This document shows positions 46,905-55,220 of a stretch of DNA of 64,000 bases, piece after piece. The position numbers were made by a program, and so were the translations under genes. Position 1 is the stretch's first letter, and each line of letters begins with the position of its first letter. The stretch is taken from positions 1-64,000 of the forward strand of contig DASXFC010000056.1 in NCBI GenBank assembly GCA_036489775.1, in the 5' to 3' direction. The notes beneath the pieces are model-generated. The model was not told the DNA's origin, made no database searches, and saw nothing but the letters and a program-made list of their open reading frames with translations. This DNA comes from Bog-473 sp036489775. Its GTDB lineage: Bacteria > Actinomycetota > Acidimicrobiia > Acidimicrobiales > RAAP-2.

Positions 46905-47603
46905 GTGTGCTTCGCCTGCCGGGTCGCCTACGAGCGCCTGAACCAGGCGCTGTCCATGGTGCTCCCGGTCTCGCTCTGTCCCCTGCCAGGCCCGCTCTAC
47001 TCGGTCCTCCTCGGCTACAAAGAGGCCCCGGTGGCCGAGGTGCGCAGTCATCACACGGCCACCGTCGCTCAGCTCTTTGGCGACTTTCTCAGTCACCACA
47101 AGTGGTGCATCTTCGAGCTGCTCAAGGGGCCACCGAGCCTGGTCCTCCCGGTGCCCTCGACGTCGCGGCCGGGACCGGCGCCGCTGGACCGCATCTCTGG
47201 GCTCTGCGGGCTGGTCCGTGACGCGCTCGAGTACCCCTTTGACGGTCCCCCGCTGTGGTGCCCCGAGGCACTCGAGCGATCGGTCGAGCCGATCGGTCAC
47301 ATGGCGGCCCACCCCGGAGCCTTTGAGGTGGCGGCCTGGGCCCGACCTTTGGTCGCTCGTAACCGCATCGTGTTGCTCGACGACACCTATGTGAGCGGCG
47401 CCCGGGCCCAGAGTGCGGCGGCCGCCTTGCGACGAGCCGGTTCCTCCCGCGTGCTCGTCGTGCCCCTGGGTCGGGTGATCCGGCCCGACACCGTTGCCGA
47501 GCATGCCGAGTTCCTCGCACGAAGCCGGCGCAGCCGGGCGGCCAAGCACCGGTGCGCGCGCTGCGTGGTGCGGCGGCCTCAGACCAAGGCCGGGACCGAA
47601 TAG
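46905..47603 (+). CDS. ComF-like phosphoribosyltransferase, N-terminus uncertain
   Basis: The 232 residues from GTG 46905 form a phosphoribosyltransferase-like domain with LLDDTYVSGARAQSAAAALRRAG, matching the PRPP-binding motif. ComF proteins act in DNA uptake in some bacteria; the role here is unknown. The in-frame sequence before 46905 reads CLFCCGPTSQAFAVCFAC, a C-x2-C, C-x2-C zinc-ribbon typical of this family, but no ATG, GTG or TTG is available back to the stop at 46773. The real start may be a rare codon or re-initiation after the thioesterase stop at 46829. The 3' end overlaps the SDR gene by 25 bases. Confidence 0.72.
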   Translation: MCFACRVAYERLNQALSMVLPVSLCPLPGPLYSVLLGYKEAPVAEVRSHHTATVAQLFGDFLSHHKWCIFELLKGPPSLVLPVPSTSRPGPAPLDRISGLCGLVRDALEYPFDGPPLWCPEALERSVEPIGHMAAHPGAFEVAAWARPLVARNRIVLLDDTYVSGARAQSAAAALRRAGSSRVLVVPLGRVIRPDTVAEHAEFLARSRRSRAAKHRCARCVVRRPQTKAGTE

Positions 47604-48523
47604 CGGACGCCGGTGAGCTCCTCGGAGGCGGTCCACAAGCTCGTGGCCAACTCGACGTTGCGGGCGGACCGGTTGGGAGTAACCACCTTGGGTGGACCGA
47701 AGAGCTGGGCCAGGCGGGCCGGCCCGACGTACTGACCATTGGCCATCGGGCGGGCCGTCGCCGCGTACAGGGTGGGCAGAGCGCCGGTGGCCGTGGCCTG
47801 TCCAAAGGTGCGGCCGGCCACCCGACCCAGCTTGGCCCGCCAGCGGCTGGGGCCGAGGGCGGCCCCGTTCCCGGCCAGATTGCTCCGGGTCCAGCCCGGA
47901 TGGGCGGCCACGGCCAGGCTCTGGGCGCCCAGTACCTCGAAGCGCCGGGCCAGTTCGGCGGTGAACAACAGATTGGCCAGCTTGGAGCTCCCGTAGGCCA
48001 ACCAGGTGTTCCCCGGTTTGGTGGCGGCCACGTCGCTCAGGTCGATGTGGCCCACCCGGTGCACGTGCGAGCTGACGGTGACCACCCGGGATCGGCCCGA
48101 CGTGACGAGACGCTCGAGCAAGAGGCCGGTCAAGGCAAAGTGCCCCAGGTGGTTGGTGCCCATCTGGAGCCCGAAGCCGTCGGCGGTGAGCTGATAGGGC
48201 GTGCCCATGACGCCGGCGTTGTTGACCAAGATGTCGAGCCGGGCGTGATGCTCGTTGAACCAATGCGCGGCCTGGCGTACCGAGGACAGGTCCGACAGAT
48301 CAAGGGGGAGCACTTCGAGCGACGAGCGGTCGAGATCGTTCTCGAGCGTGTCGTAGGCCTGCCGGGCCTTGTCGGGATTGCGGCAGGCCAGGACCACGTG
48401 CGCCCCGTGTTCGGCCAGCGCCGCGGCCGTCTGGTAGCCGATGCCGCTGTTCGCTCCGGTGACCAGCGCGACGACGCCGGTCAGATCACCGATGTCGTCG
48501 TTGCTCCAGGTTTCACTGCCCAT
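47579..48523 (-). CDS. Short-chain dehydrogenase/reductase (retinol-dehydrogenase-like)
   Basis: The 314-residue product is a Rossmann-fold oxidoreductase. The NAD(P) motif is VTGANSGIGYQ, NNAGVMG follows, and the catalytic Tyr-Lys is in AYGSSKLANLL. The TNHLGHF motif is typical of the retinol-dehydrogenase/WW-oxidoreductase branch. The start gives a standard N-terminus. The substrate is not predictable. It is convergent with the ComF-like gene. Confidence 0.92.
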   Translation of the reverse strand: MGSETWSNDDIGDLTGVVALVTGANSGIGYQTAAALAEHGAHVVLACRNPDKARQAYDTLENDLDRSSLEVLPLDLSDLSSVRQAAHWFNEHHARLDILVNNAGVMGTPYQLTADGFGLQMGTNHLGHFALTGLLLERLVTSGRSRVVTVSSHVHRVGHIDLSDVAATKPGNTWLAYGSSKLANLLFTAELARRFEVLGAQSLAVAAHPGWTRSNLAGNGAALGPSRWRAKLGRVAGRTFGQATATGALPTLYAATARPMANGQYVGPARLAQLFGPPKVVTPNRSARNVELATSLWTASEELTGVRYSVPALV

Positions 48524-48529
48524 GGATCC

Positions 48530-49492
48530 CTAGTGGCCGATGTGGTCGGCCGGGATGGTGCCGAGCCGGCCCTTTTCGTAATCCTCGAAGGCTTGGATCA
48601 GCTCGTCCCGGGTGTTCATCACGAACGGGCCGTGGGCGGCCACCGGTTCGCCGATTGGTCGACCGCCCAGGATGAGCACGTCGAGGGCCGGATGGCGCGA
48701 TTCCTGCTCCTGGTCAGCCCGCAGGACGAGAGCGTCGCCCTTCCCGTGCACGACCAGCTGTCCGCTGTGGATCGGCTGCCCCTCGCTCCCCACGCCGCCG
48801 CGGCCACTGAGCACGTAGACCAGCGCGTTGAACTCGGCCGGCCAGGGCAGCACCAGCTGCGCGCCCGGCTGCACCGTGGCGTGTACCAGCGAGATCGGGG
48901 TGTGGGTCGATCCGGGGCCGCGGTGCCCCCCGACGTCACCGGCAATGATCCGTACCAGGGCACCGCCGTCGGGCGAACTCAAGAGGGTGGAGTCCTCGGC
49001 TTCGAGGTCCTGGTAGCGCGGGTCCACCCACTTCTCGGCGGCCGGCAGGTTCACCCAGAGCTGGATGCCGTGGAAGAGGCCACCGCTGGCGATCAGCGCT
49101 TCGGGGGGTCGTTCGATGTGCAGGATCCCCGCTCCGGCCGTCATCCATTGGGTGGCGCCATTGGTGATGAGCCCGCCACCACCGATCGAGTCCTGGTGTT
49201 GGAAGGTGCCGTCGATCATGTAGGTCACCGTCTCGAAGCCCCGGTGGGGGTGCCAGGGCGTCCCCTTGGGTTCACCAGGCGCGTACTCCACCTCGCCCAT
49301 CTGATCCATGTGGATGAACGGATCGAGGTCCTCGAGTCCGACTCCGGCAAAGGCGCGGTGCACCGGGAAGCCCTCGCCCTCCAACCCCGACGGGGCGTCG
49401 GTCACGCTGCGCACCGGCCGGATCACGGCACCGGGCGCCAGATCGGTCACCTTGGGCAAGGTCAATGTGTCGTCAACGGTCACCGCAGGCAT
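48530..49492 (-). CDS. Pirin family protein
   Basis: The 320-residue product is a bicupin with the pirin metal-binding motifs HPHRGFETVTYMI (two His) and GAGILHIER. Some bacterial pirins have quercetin 2,3-dioxygenase activity. ATG at 49492 follows GGGAGG with a 5-6 base spacer; GTG at 49498 is too close to that site. The gene abuts the SDR gene (6 bases) and is probably cotranscribed with it. Confidence 0.9.
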   Translation of the reverse strand: MPAVTVDDTLTLPKVTDLAPGAVIRPVRSVTDAPSGLEGEGFPVHRAFAGVGLEDLDPFIHMDQMGEVEYAPGEPKGTPWHPHRGFETVTYMIDGTFQHQDSIGGGGLITNGATQWMTAGAGILHIERPPEALIASGGLFHGIQLWVNLPAAEKWVDPRYQDLEAEDSTLLSSPDGGALVRIIAGDVGGHRGPGSTHTPISLVHATVQPGAQLVLPWPAEFNALVYVLSGRGGVGSEGQPIHSGQLVVHGKGDALVLRADQEQESRHPALDVLILGGRPIGEPVAAHGPFVMNTRDELIQAFEDYEKGRLGTIPADHIGH

Positions 49493-49573
49493 GACCACCT
49501 CCCATCTCTTTGCTGTTCACCGAACAGACAACCATGAAACCCCTTGAAGGCCCCCTGTGTTCCCGGTCCCCGT

Positions 49574-50434
49574 TCAGGCCGCGTCGAGCCGGGCCACCTG
49601 CTCTGGAGTGAGCGTGATGTCGGCAGCCTCGGCCGAGGCCATGGCGGTGAAGGGGCGGCTGCTGCCCGGGATGGGGATGACCCGGCTGCCTTTGGCCAGC
49701 ATCCAGGCCAGGGTCACCTGCTGGGGGCTGACCCCCACCTCCGCGGCGACGTCGGCGAAGGCCTGGTGGTCGCGCTCGATCTCTTCGGCCCGGCCGATGC
49801 CGCCCAGCGGGCTCCACGGGATGAAGGCCACCCCGATGGCTTCGCAGTGTTCGAGCTCGTTCTCCGACGAGCGGAAGCGCGGGGAGAACTCGTTCTGCAC
49901 GCTGACCAAGCGGCCGCCGAGCACCTGCTGTGCCTCGTCGATTCGGGCCACCGTGGCGTTCGAGACGCCGGCCATCAGGATTTTGCCTTCGTCGAGCAGA
50001 TCGGCCAGCGCACCGACCGACTCGGCCCAGGGCACCTTGGGGTCCGGCCGGTGATACTGGTACAACCCGATGGCGTCGACGCCCAGCGCCTTGAGCGATG
50101 CCTCGCAGGCCTCCTTCACATAGGCGGGGTCGCCGTGGACGGTCCAGCTGCCGTCGCCCGGGCGGCGGTGCCCTCCCTTGGTGGCTACCAGCACGTGGTC
50201 GGTCGAGGAGCCGTAGGACTGGAGCGCGGCGGCCACCAGTCGTTCGCCGTGGCCGTGCTCGTCGACACCGAGCGAGTAGGCGTCAGCGGTGTCGATGATG
50301 GTCACCCCCGCATCGAGGGAGGCGTGGATGGTGGCGATGGCCTGCGCTTCATTGGGGCGCCCCTCGATCGAGAGGGGCATCTCACCCAGGCCTATGGCGC
50401 TGACCGTGCGGTCACCGATGGGCCGCTCGTGCAT
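49574..50434 (-). CDS. Aldo/keto reductase (IolS-like)
   Basis: The 286-residue product is a TIM-barrel reductase with Asp/Tyr in IIDTADAYSLGVDE, Lys in VLVATKGGH and His in YQYHRPDPK. The C-terminal NADP site has SRVIPIPGSSRP. ATG at 50434 follows AGGAGGT. It lies on the same strand as pirin and SDR genes, separated by about 80 bases. The substrate is unknown. Confidence 0.9.
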   Translation of the reverse strand: MHERPIGDRTVSAIGLGEMPLSIEGRPNEAQAIATIHASLDAGVTIIDTADAYSLGVDEHGHGERLVAAALQSYGSSTDHVLVATKGGHRRPGDGSWTVHGDPAYVKEACEASLKALGVDAIGLYQYHRPDPKVPWAESVGALADLLDEGKILMAGVSNATVARIDEAQQVLGGRLVSVQNEFSPRFRSSENELEHCEAIGVAFIPWSPLGGIGRAEEIERDHQAFADVAAEVGVSPQQVTLAWMLAKGSRVIPIPGSSRPFTAMASAEAADITLTPEQVARLDAA

Positions 50435-50581
50435 GTGGACCTCCTGTCGAACCAAAGCCGAGGCCGCCATGATGCATCAGCGGCCGGCGCCCCTGAGTCC
50501 TACCAGGCCATCCGACGGCGCCCGAAAAGGTGGGATCGACGACTTCGACGAAACCCTGTGAAGGATGAGTCCCGCGGGGTC

Positions 50582-50658
50582 TGGTGGGGCTAGCAAGAAT
50601 CGAACTTGCGACCTCAGCATTATCAGTGCTGCGCTCTAACCGACTGAGCTATAGCCCC
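50582..50658 (-). tRNA. tRNA-Ile (anticodon GAT)
   Basis: The complement folds into a standard cloverleaf: acceptor GGGGCTA/TAGCCCC, D arm GCTC...GAGC, anticodon stem CAGCA/TGCTG around loop CTGATAA (anticodon GAT), T arm with AGTTCGATTCT. The 3' CCA is encoded. In mycobacteria ileT lies beside alaT downstream of gyrA; here it is in the opposite orientation to the tRNA-Ala gene. Confidence 0.97.
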
Positions 50659-50697
50659 AAGGGGAGATTGGAGGCTACACCACGGCCTCTGAGGCCC

Positions 50698-51516
50698 TCA
50701 GCGGAACCTGGCTCTGGCCTCCTCTGACCACAGCCGCACGGCGGTGGACTGGCTGGCGGTGGCCAGCAGCTCGCCCTCTTGGGACCACAAGAAGGCGATG
50801 CCCTGGGCGTAGCCGCCGACCAGGGCGTGCATGCGAATGTCGCAGAGCACCCACTCGGTGTCGCGGAGCTGCACCACCCGCAGTGTGTTGTCGAGACTGC
50901 GGCCCATGGCCGGCTGGCCGATCGGCTGCGAGGAGCCGCCGGATACGTAGTCGCCGAAGATGGCCAGGGTGGCCGCCGACGGGGAGAGGTGCCCGGGCAC
51001 CCGGGCCCATAGGGCCGAATCGGGGTCGCCTTTCTCCGCCTGGTCGAGGTCCTCGAACATGCGTCCCTTGGCGGTACGGACTTCGACCCGGTCCATGATC
51101 GTGTTGCGGAACATCTCGGGGACGAAGCGCGGTGGGCACTGGTCGGGCGGCGGCACGACCGGTGGACTGACCCAGACGCCACCGGTTTCGAGCTCGTCAC
51201 GGCCGAGGGCGGCGTTCACGGTGAGGATCTCGCGTCCGCCCACCGTGCCGACGGCGCGTCCCTGGGTGACATGGCCGCCCTGGGTGGCCAGGGTCACCTC
51301 CCAGTCGAGGACCGAATGGGTCGGGGCGTACGAGAGGTACTGGCCGGTGGCCCAGACGGTGGGGCGACCCGAGGCCGCCTCGAGTGCGACCAGCGCGCCG
51401 CCCAGTGCACATCCGCCGAAGAGGAAATCGCCCGGGGTGGTCAGCTGAGGCTCGACGCGCATCCGCCAGTGAAGATCGTCCACCGGCTCCATGCAGAGAA
51501 AGGTGCGGGCATCCAT
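50698..51516 (-). CDS. Acyl-CoA thioesterase (TesB/double-hotdog)
   Basis: The 272-residue product has two hotdog halves: the first with DFLFGGCALGGALVALEAA and QYLSYAPTHSVLDWEV, the second with LSPSAATLAIFGDYVSGG, SLDNTLRVVQL and WVLCDIRMHALVGGYAQG. This is the TesB-like layout that hydrolyses medium- to long-chain acyl-CoA. The start ATG at 51516 lies in the natural N-terminus. It separates the tRNA-Ile and tRNA-Ala genes. Confidence 0.85.
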   Translation of the reverse strand: MDARTFLCMEPVDDLHWRMRVEPQLTTPGDFLFGGCALGGALVALEAASGRPTVWATGQYLSYAPTHSVLDWEVTLATQGGHVTQGRAVGTVGGREILTVNAALGRDELETGGVWVSPPVVPPPDQCPPRFVPEMFRNTIMDRVEVRTAKGRMFEDLDQAEKGDPDSALWARVPGHLSPSAATLAIFGDYVSGGSSQPIGQPAMGRSLDNTLRVVQLRDTEWVLCDIRMHALVGGYAQGIAFLWSQEGELLATASQSTAVRLWSEEARARFR

Positions 51517-51648
51517 ATGTCGGGGGCACCCTAGTGGTCGACGCCATCAGGGCCCAGGTGCGGCGTCTATCCTGGGCAGTCTTCGGAATGCGACCAGCGG
51601 GCGCAGTCGCGGCGGATGCCCAGTCGCGATGGTCGCATGTCACTCCCC

Positions 51649-51721
51649 GGGGGTGTAGCTCAGCTGGAAGAGCGGCGGCTTTGCAAGCCGTAGGTCGAGG
51701 GTTCGAGTCCCTTCACCTCCA
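51649..51721 (+). tRNA. tRNA-Ala (anticodon TGC)
   Basis: GGGGGTG/CACCTCC acceptor, D arm GCTC...GAGC, anticodon stem GCGGC/GCCGT around loop TTTGCAA (anticodon TGC) and T arm GAGGG/CCCTT make a complete cloverleaf. CCA is not encoded. The 182 bases after it (51722-51903) hold nothing recognisable before the glyoxalase remnant. Confidence 0.97.
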
Positions 51722-51903
51722 CCCGGTATTGACAGATTTACAACGTTCTGCCAGCTAGTAACCAGTGTTGTTGTCCCGTTCGCTCGCCGTCGGATCCTGT
51801 GTTCTCGCCGAGGCAGGCGAGGCGACCAATCGACCACTAGCAGAGGCGGTATGGCTTTGCCTACCATTGCTGAAACTTGGTTCGTCGGAGCGAGGAGTGA
51901 CGC

Positions 51904-52463
51904 ATGGCGGATCTCACCGCGGCAGACACCCGTCCTTCACCTCCCGTGCGGCTGCACCACCACGCCTTTGTGACCACCGATCAGGAGGCCACCCGAAAAT
52001 TCTACGAGGACATTGTCGGCTTGCCTCTCGTCGCCACGTGGACCGAAGTCGAGCACTTGATGGGCGGGGAGGAACACGAGTTCTGCCACACGATGTACGA
52101 GCTCGAAGACGGTGGGTGCCTCGCATTCTTCCAGTCGCCAACAGCCAGTTCTCTGAACAATTCGCATCGCCCCCTCCCTTCTCGCTCTTCAGGCACTTCG
52201 CGATGCTTGTCACGTCCGAACAACAAGAGGCAATTCGCTCCCGGGCCGAGGACGCTCGATGGGAAGTGATGATGATTGCCGACCACGGCTACTGCAGGTC
52301 GCTCTACCTCACAGACCCAAACGGCCTAGTGCTTGAGTTCACGGTCGATCATCCCGATGTCGAGAAGATCGACGCCATCCGCCGGGACAGTGCGCATCGT
52401 GATCTCGCTCGGTGGTTGTCAGGCGACCACTCGAGCAACAACGCGTGGCGTCCCGCCTCATGA
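51904..52463 (+). pseudogene. Glyoxalase/dioxygenase-superfamily gene with a frameshift
   Basis: The first frame (51904 to about 52138) encodes a glyoxalase N-half: VRLHHHAFVTTDQEATRKFYEDIVGL, then ELEDGGCLAFFQ. The second half continues in another frame (from about 52135) as ANSQFSEQFA, SLFRHFAMLVT and SLYLTDPNGLVLEFTVD, the metal-binding Glu region, ending at 52463. One missing base (or two extra) near 52130-52140 joins the two frames. Either the gene is broken or the assembly has an indel. Intact, it would be about 186 residues. Confidence 0.8.
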
Positions 52464-52506
52464 GTGCTTCTACCAACTGCAGCTGTACAAGCAAGGAGTA
52501 GTAATC

Positions 52507-53355
52507 ATGTCGACCACTCTGTCCGAGCCCACCTTCCACCAGGATCCGACTGAGGTGGCACCGGGCACCTATGTGATCCACGAAGTGCAGCACGCCCTGG
52601 GTCAGCCGATTTCGGTCTTCATCAATTCCGTTGTGATCGATGGCGACGAGCCCGTGTTGATCGACACGGGCTCGCTACGCAACCGCCAGGCCTGGCTCGA
52701 GGACACCTTTCACCTCGTCGATCCGAAGCGGATCAAATGGGTCTTCGTCTCCCATGAGGACGCCGATCACGTCGGCAACCTGGACCAGGTGATGGAGGCC
52801 TGCCCGAATGCCAACTTGGTGTGCAGCTGGGCGATCACCGAGCGACACACCAACGCCTTCGACTTTCCTCTGGGGCGCTGTCGGTGGATGGACGACGGGT
52901 TGAGCTTCGACGCCGGTGACCGGCAGATGACGGTGGTGCGCCCTCCCCTGTACGACTCACCAACAACTAGGGGATTGTTCGACCACAAGACGAGCGTCTA
53001 CTGGGCAGTGGACAGCTTTGCTACCCCCGTGCCTGGTGGTGAGGGCGCGAGGCACCTTGCCGGAGACGTCTCGGATCTGGACGACGAGTTTTGGACTCAT
53101 GGGATGACGATGTTCGCTTTCAACGCACTGGCGCCATGGCTACGGCTTGTCGACCCAGAACTCTTCAGCGCCGAGGTAGCACGACTGTCGGAATTCCCAA
53201 TCTCAACCATCATCTCGGCCCACAGCCCTGCCATCACGGGTAGCAAGATTCCCGAGGTCTTCGAAAAGACGCGAGCGCTTCCTCAGGTAGAAAGCCCGCC
53301 TGCTCCTGACCAGGCTGTCCTTGACCTCATCGTGGCGGCGACGCAAGGGCCCTAG
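52507..53355 (+). CDS. MBL-fold protein with ODP-like di-iron site
   Basis: The 282-residue product has a metallo-beta-lactamase fold: LIDTGSLRNRQ, then VFVSHEDADHVGNL (H83, D85, D87, H88) and later KTSVYWAVDSFAT and the His-bearing IISAHSPAITG. The H-x-D/E-x-D-H form, with SVYWAVDSFAT, resembles the oxygen-binding di-iron proteins of flavodiiron type, but no flavodoxin domain follows. The start ATG at 52507 follows AAGGAG. Substrate unknown. Confidence 0.85.
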   Translation: MSTTLSEPTFHQDPTEVAPGTYVIHEVQHALGQPISVFINSVVIDGDEPVLIDTGSLRNRQAWLEDTFHLVDPKRIKWVFVSHEDADHVGNLDQVMEACPNANLVCSWAITERHTNAFDFPLGRCRWMDDGLSFDAGDRQMTVVRPPLYDSPTTRGLFDHKTSVYWAVDSFATPVPGGEGARHLAGDVSDLDDEFWTHGMTMFAFNALAPWLRLVDPELFSAEVARLSEFPISTIISAHSPAITGSKIPEVFEKTRALPQVESPPAPDQAVLDLIVAATQGP

Positions 53356-53609
53356 CCCTGTAAAGGCGCCGGGAGTCGGTGAGCACGGTCGCTAAAGCAG
53401 GGGGAGGGTTCGAAAGCATCGCGATCACCTCCACAAACAATTTGCGCTGAACCCCAAGCAGTGAACGGTGTCCTCGAACAAGCTACGCTCGCAGCCCTGA
53501 CTGACCGGCGAGGGGTGGAAAACGACCCTCCTCGGACCTTGGCGGTGTGCACTTGTCGGGGCCTTGTCGTGCCGTAGACGGGCGGCCGGGTTGCGTCCGA
53601 GAGGGGGTT

Positions 53610-54311
53610 GTGCTCTTCGTTCACGAGGTCCACAAAGTTGTCGGGAAGGCCGCGGCCCGGTTCGAGGGCGCATATCGAAACGGGTGGATGCCGACCCTGG
53701 CCGAAGGTTCGGACGCCCGGCTGGTCTGGTATTTCGACCTTTCTCACGGGAGCGGTCTCGCCTACCGCGTCGTCACGATCACTGCGGTCAGGGATGGCGC
53801 GGCCTGGGCCAGGCTGGCCAAGCGAATGGCGAGCGGAGATCTCCAATCCTGGGCGAGGGACCTCGACGGACTCCAACACGAGTCCATTGGCCGGATCATG
53901 GTGCCACTCGACTGGTCGCCATCGCTCGGGTCATTGGAGGACATACCGACCGATCCGACCGAGCACGAACCCACGATCTATATGGAAGACACGATGTGGC
54001 CGTTTCCCGGAAAAGTCCAGGACTACATTCGGGCCGCCGGAGACGTGTACCAACAGGCACTCAGCGCCCAGGGGTCTCAGGTGCCGATGCACATCGAGCT
54101 TGCCCTCCAGTCCATGCCGGGAGCGGGTAGGTATCCCGAAGTCACCCTCATGCAGAAGCTGTCGAGCCTTCCCCCGTTGATCCGGCTGCTCACCCACGAC
54201 ATCCCTGCAGCTGTCGTTCAACCCGGATCGTGGATGCACGAAGCACTCGAGCTTCGGGATCAGTGGCAGAGCAGGCTGCTGCGCACAGCGGTGTGGTCGC
54301 CACTCCAGTGA
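53610..54311 (+). CDS. Uncharacterised protein, tandem paralogue A
   Basis: The 233-residue soluble product has no signal peptide or membrane helix. It shares a repeated set of blocks with the next gene: HEVHKVVGKA, WMPTLAEGSDARLV, YRVVTITAVRDGAAW, GSW...LELRDQW and LLRTAVWSP. Secondary structure suggests alternating strands and helices of the alpha/beta-barrel dimer type (NIPSNAP-like), with two halves in one chain; that is inference. GTG at 53610 follows GAGGGGG and matches the paralogue start. The 254-base gap before it holds nothing clearly recognisable. Confidence 0.72.
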   Translation: MLFVHEVHKVVGKAAARFEGAYRNGWMPTLAEGSDARLVWYFDLSHGSGLAYRVVTITAVRDGAAWARLAKRMASGDLQSWARDLDGLQHESIGRIMVPLDWSPSLGSLEDIPTDPTEHEPTIYMEDTMWPFPGKVQDYIRAAGDVYQQALSAQGSQVPMHIELALQSMPGAGRYPEVTLMQKLSSLPPLIRLLTHDIPAAVVQPGSWMHEALELRDQWQSRLLRTAVWSPLQ

Positions 54312-54392
54312 GGTAGTCGTGACGGCCCAGCAGACGAAGGTCGACGGCCTGCGCCTCATACACGGCGCCACACCCAAGGGGGCAACTGACAC

Positions 54393-55100
54393 ATGCTGTT
54401 CATGCACGAAACCCACAAAGTGATCGGCCGGCACGCCTCGGCTTTCGAGGACTTGTACCGGGAGGAGTGGATGCCCGCGCTGGCTCAGAGCAGCAACGCA
54501 CGGTTGGTGGGTTACCTGAACCACGCCATGGGCAGCGGACCGGCCTACCAGGTCGTGACCATCACCGCACTCTCCGACGGAGCGGCATGGGAGGACCTGG
54601 TCCACCGGATGTTGCTCGGTGATTTGAGCGACCTCACCTCGCGGCTCGACGCCGAACGTTACGAGGTCACGGGCAAGCTCCTGACACCTGTTTACTGGTC
54701 GGCGATGCAGGAGCTCGACCTCGCCGAGGTCCCTACGGACGGCCGCGAGCACGAACTATCGGTCTACATGCAGGACACCGGCTGGCCTACCGCGCCCCTC
54801 GACGACTACATCGAATTGTGGAATCACGACTACTGGCATTTCATGCGCCAGATTCCTCCGGAGAGGATGCTGCTCGACATCGTGGCCTGTTTCCAGGTGG
54901 CGCACGGTTCGGGCATCCGACCTGAGGCAATCCTCCTGCAGAAGATCATGAACTTCTCGACCTTGGGCCATCTGCTCACTAGCGTTGAGGAGTACGACCC
55001 CACGACATGGCCGGGTAGCTACATGACAAAGGGGCTGGACTTGCGCGACCAATGGGAAAGCAAGCTGCTGCGAACGAGCAACTGGTCGCCCACCTGGTAG
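54393..55100 (+). CDS. Uncharacterised protein, tandem paralogue B
   Basis: The 235-residue product aligns with the previous one over its whole length: HETHKVIGRH, WMPALAQSSNARLV, YQVVTITALSDGAAW, GSYMTKGLDLRDQW and LLRTSNWSP. The shared blocks mark the probable fold core and the C-terminal signature LRDQW-x-S. It lies 81 bases downstream, the product of a tandem duplication. Function unknown. It is followed by about 120 bases to the convergent CoA-transferase gene. Confidence 0.72.
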   Translation: MLFMHETHKVIGRHASAFEDLYREEWMPALAQSSNARLVGYLNHAMGSGPAYQVVTITALSDGAAWEDLVHRMLLGDLSDLTSRLDAERYEVTGKLLTPVYWSAMQELDLAEVPTDGREHELSVYMQDTGWPTAPLDDYIELWNHDYWHFMRQIPPERMLLDIVACFQVAHGSGIRPEAILLQKIMNFSTLGHLLTSVEEYDPTTWPGSYMTKGLDLRDQWESKLLRTSNWSPTW

Positions 55101-55220
55101 TCGCCCTAAGGACACTTCCAAGGCTCAACCAAAAGCCGTCGCTATTTTTTGGAGTCCAGGTCCGATTTGACGGTTGCCTTGGCGGTCGAATTAGGGGCGT
55201 CATGCCGCGGTGATCCGGCG

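Noticed and set aside
47552..49537. Plus-strand open frame of 661 codons across the SDR and pirin genes
   Set aside because: The minus-strand SDR and pirin frames show full families, while this frame is a Gly/Val/Arg/His-rich shadow without a domain.
51722..51903. Possible short gene between tRNA-Ala and the glyoxalase remnant
   Set aside because: Only short frames without a ribosome-binding site or recognisable motif were present.
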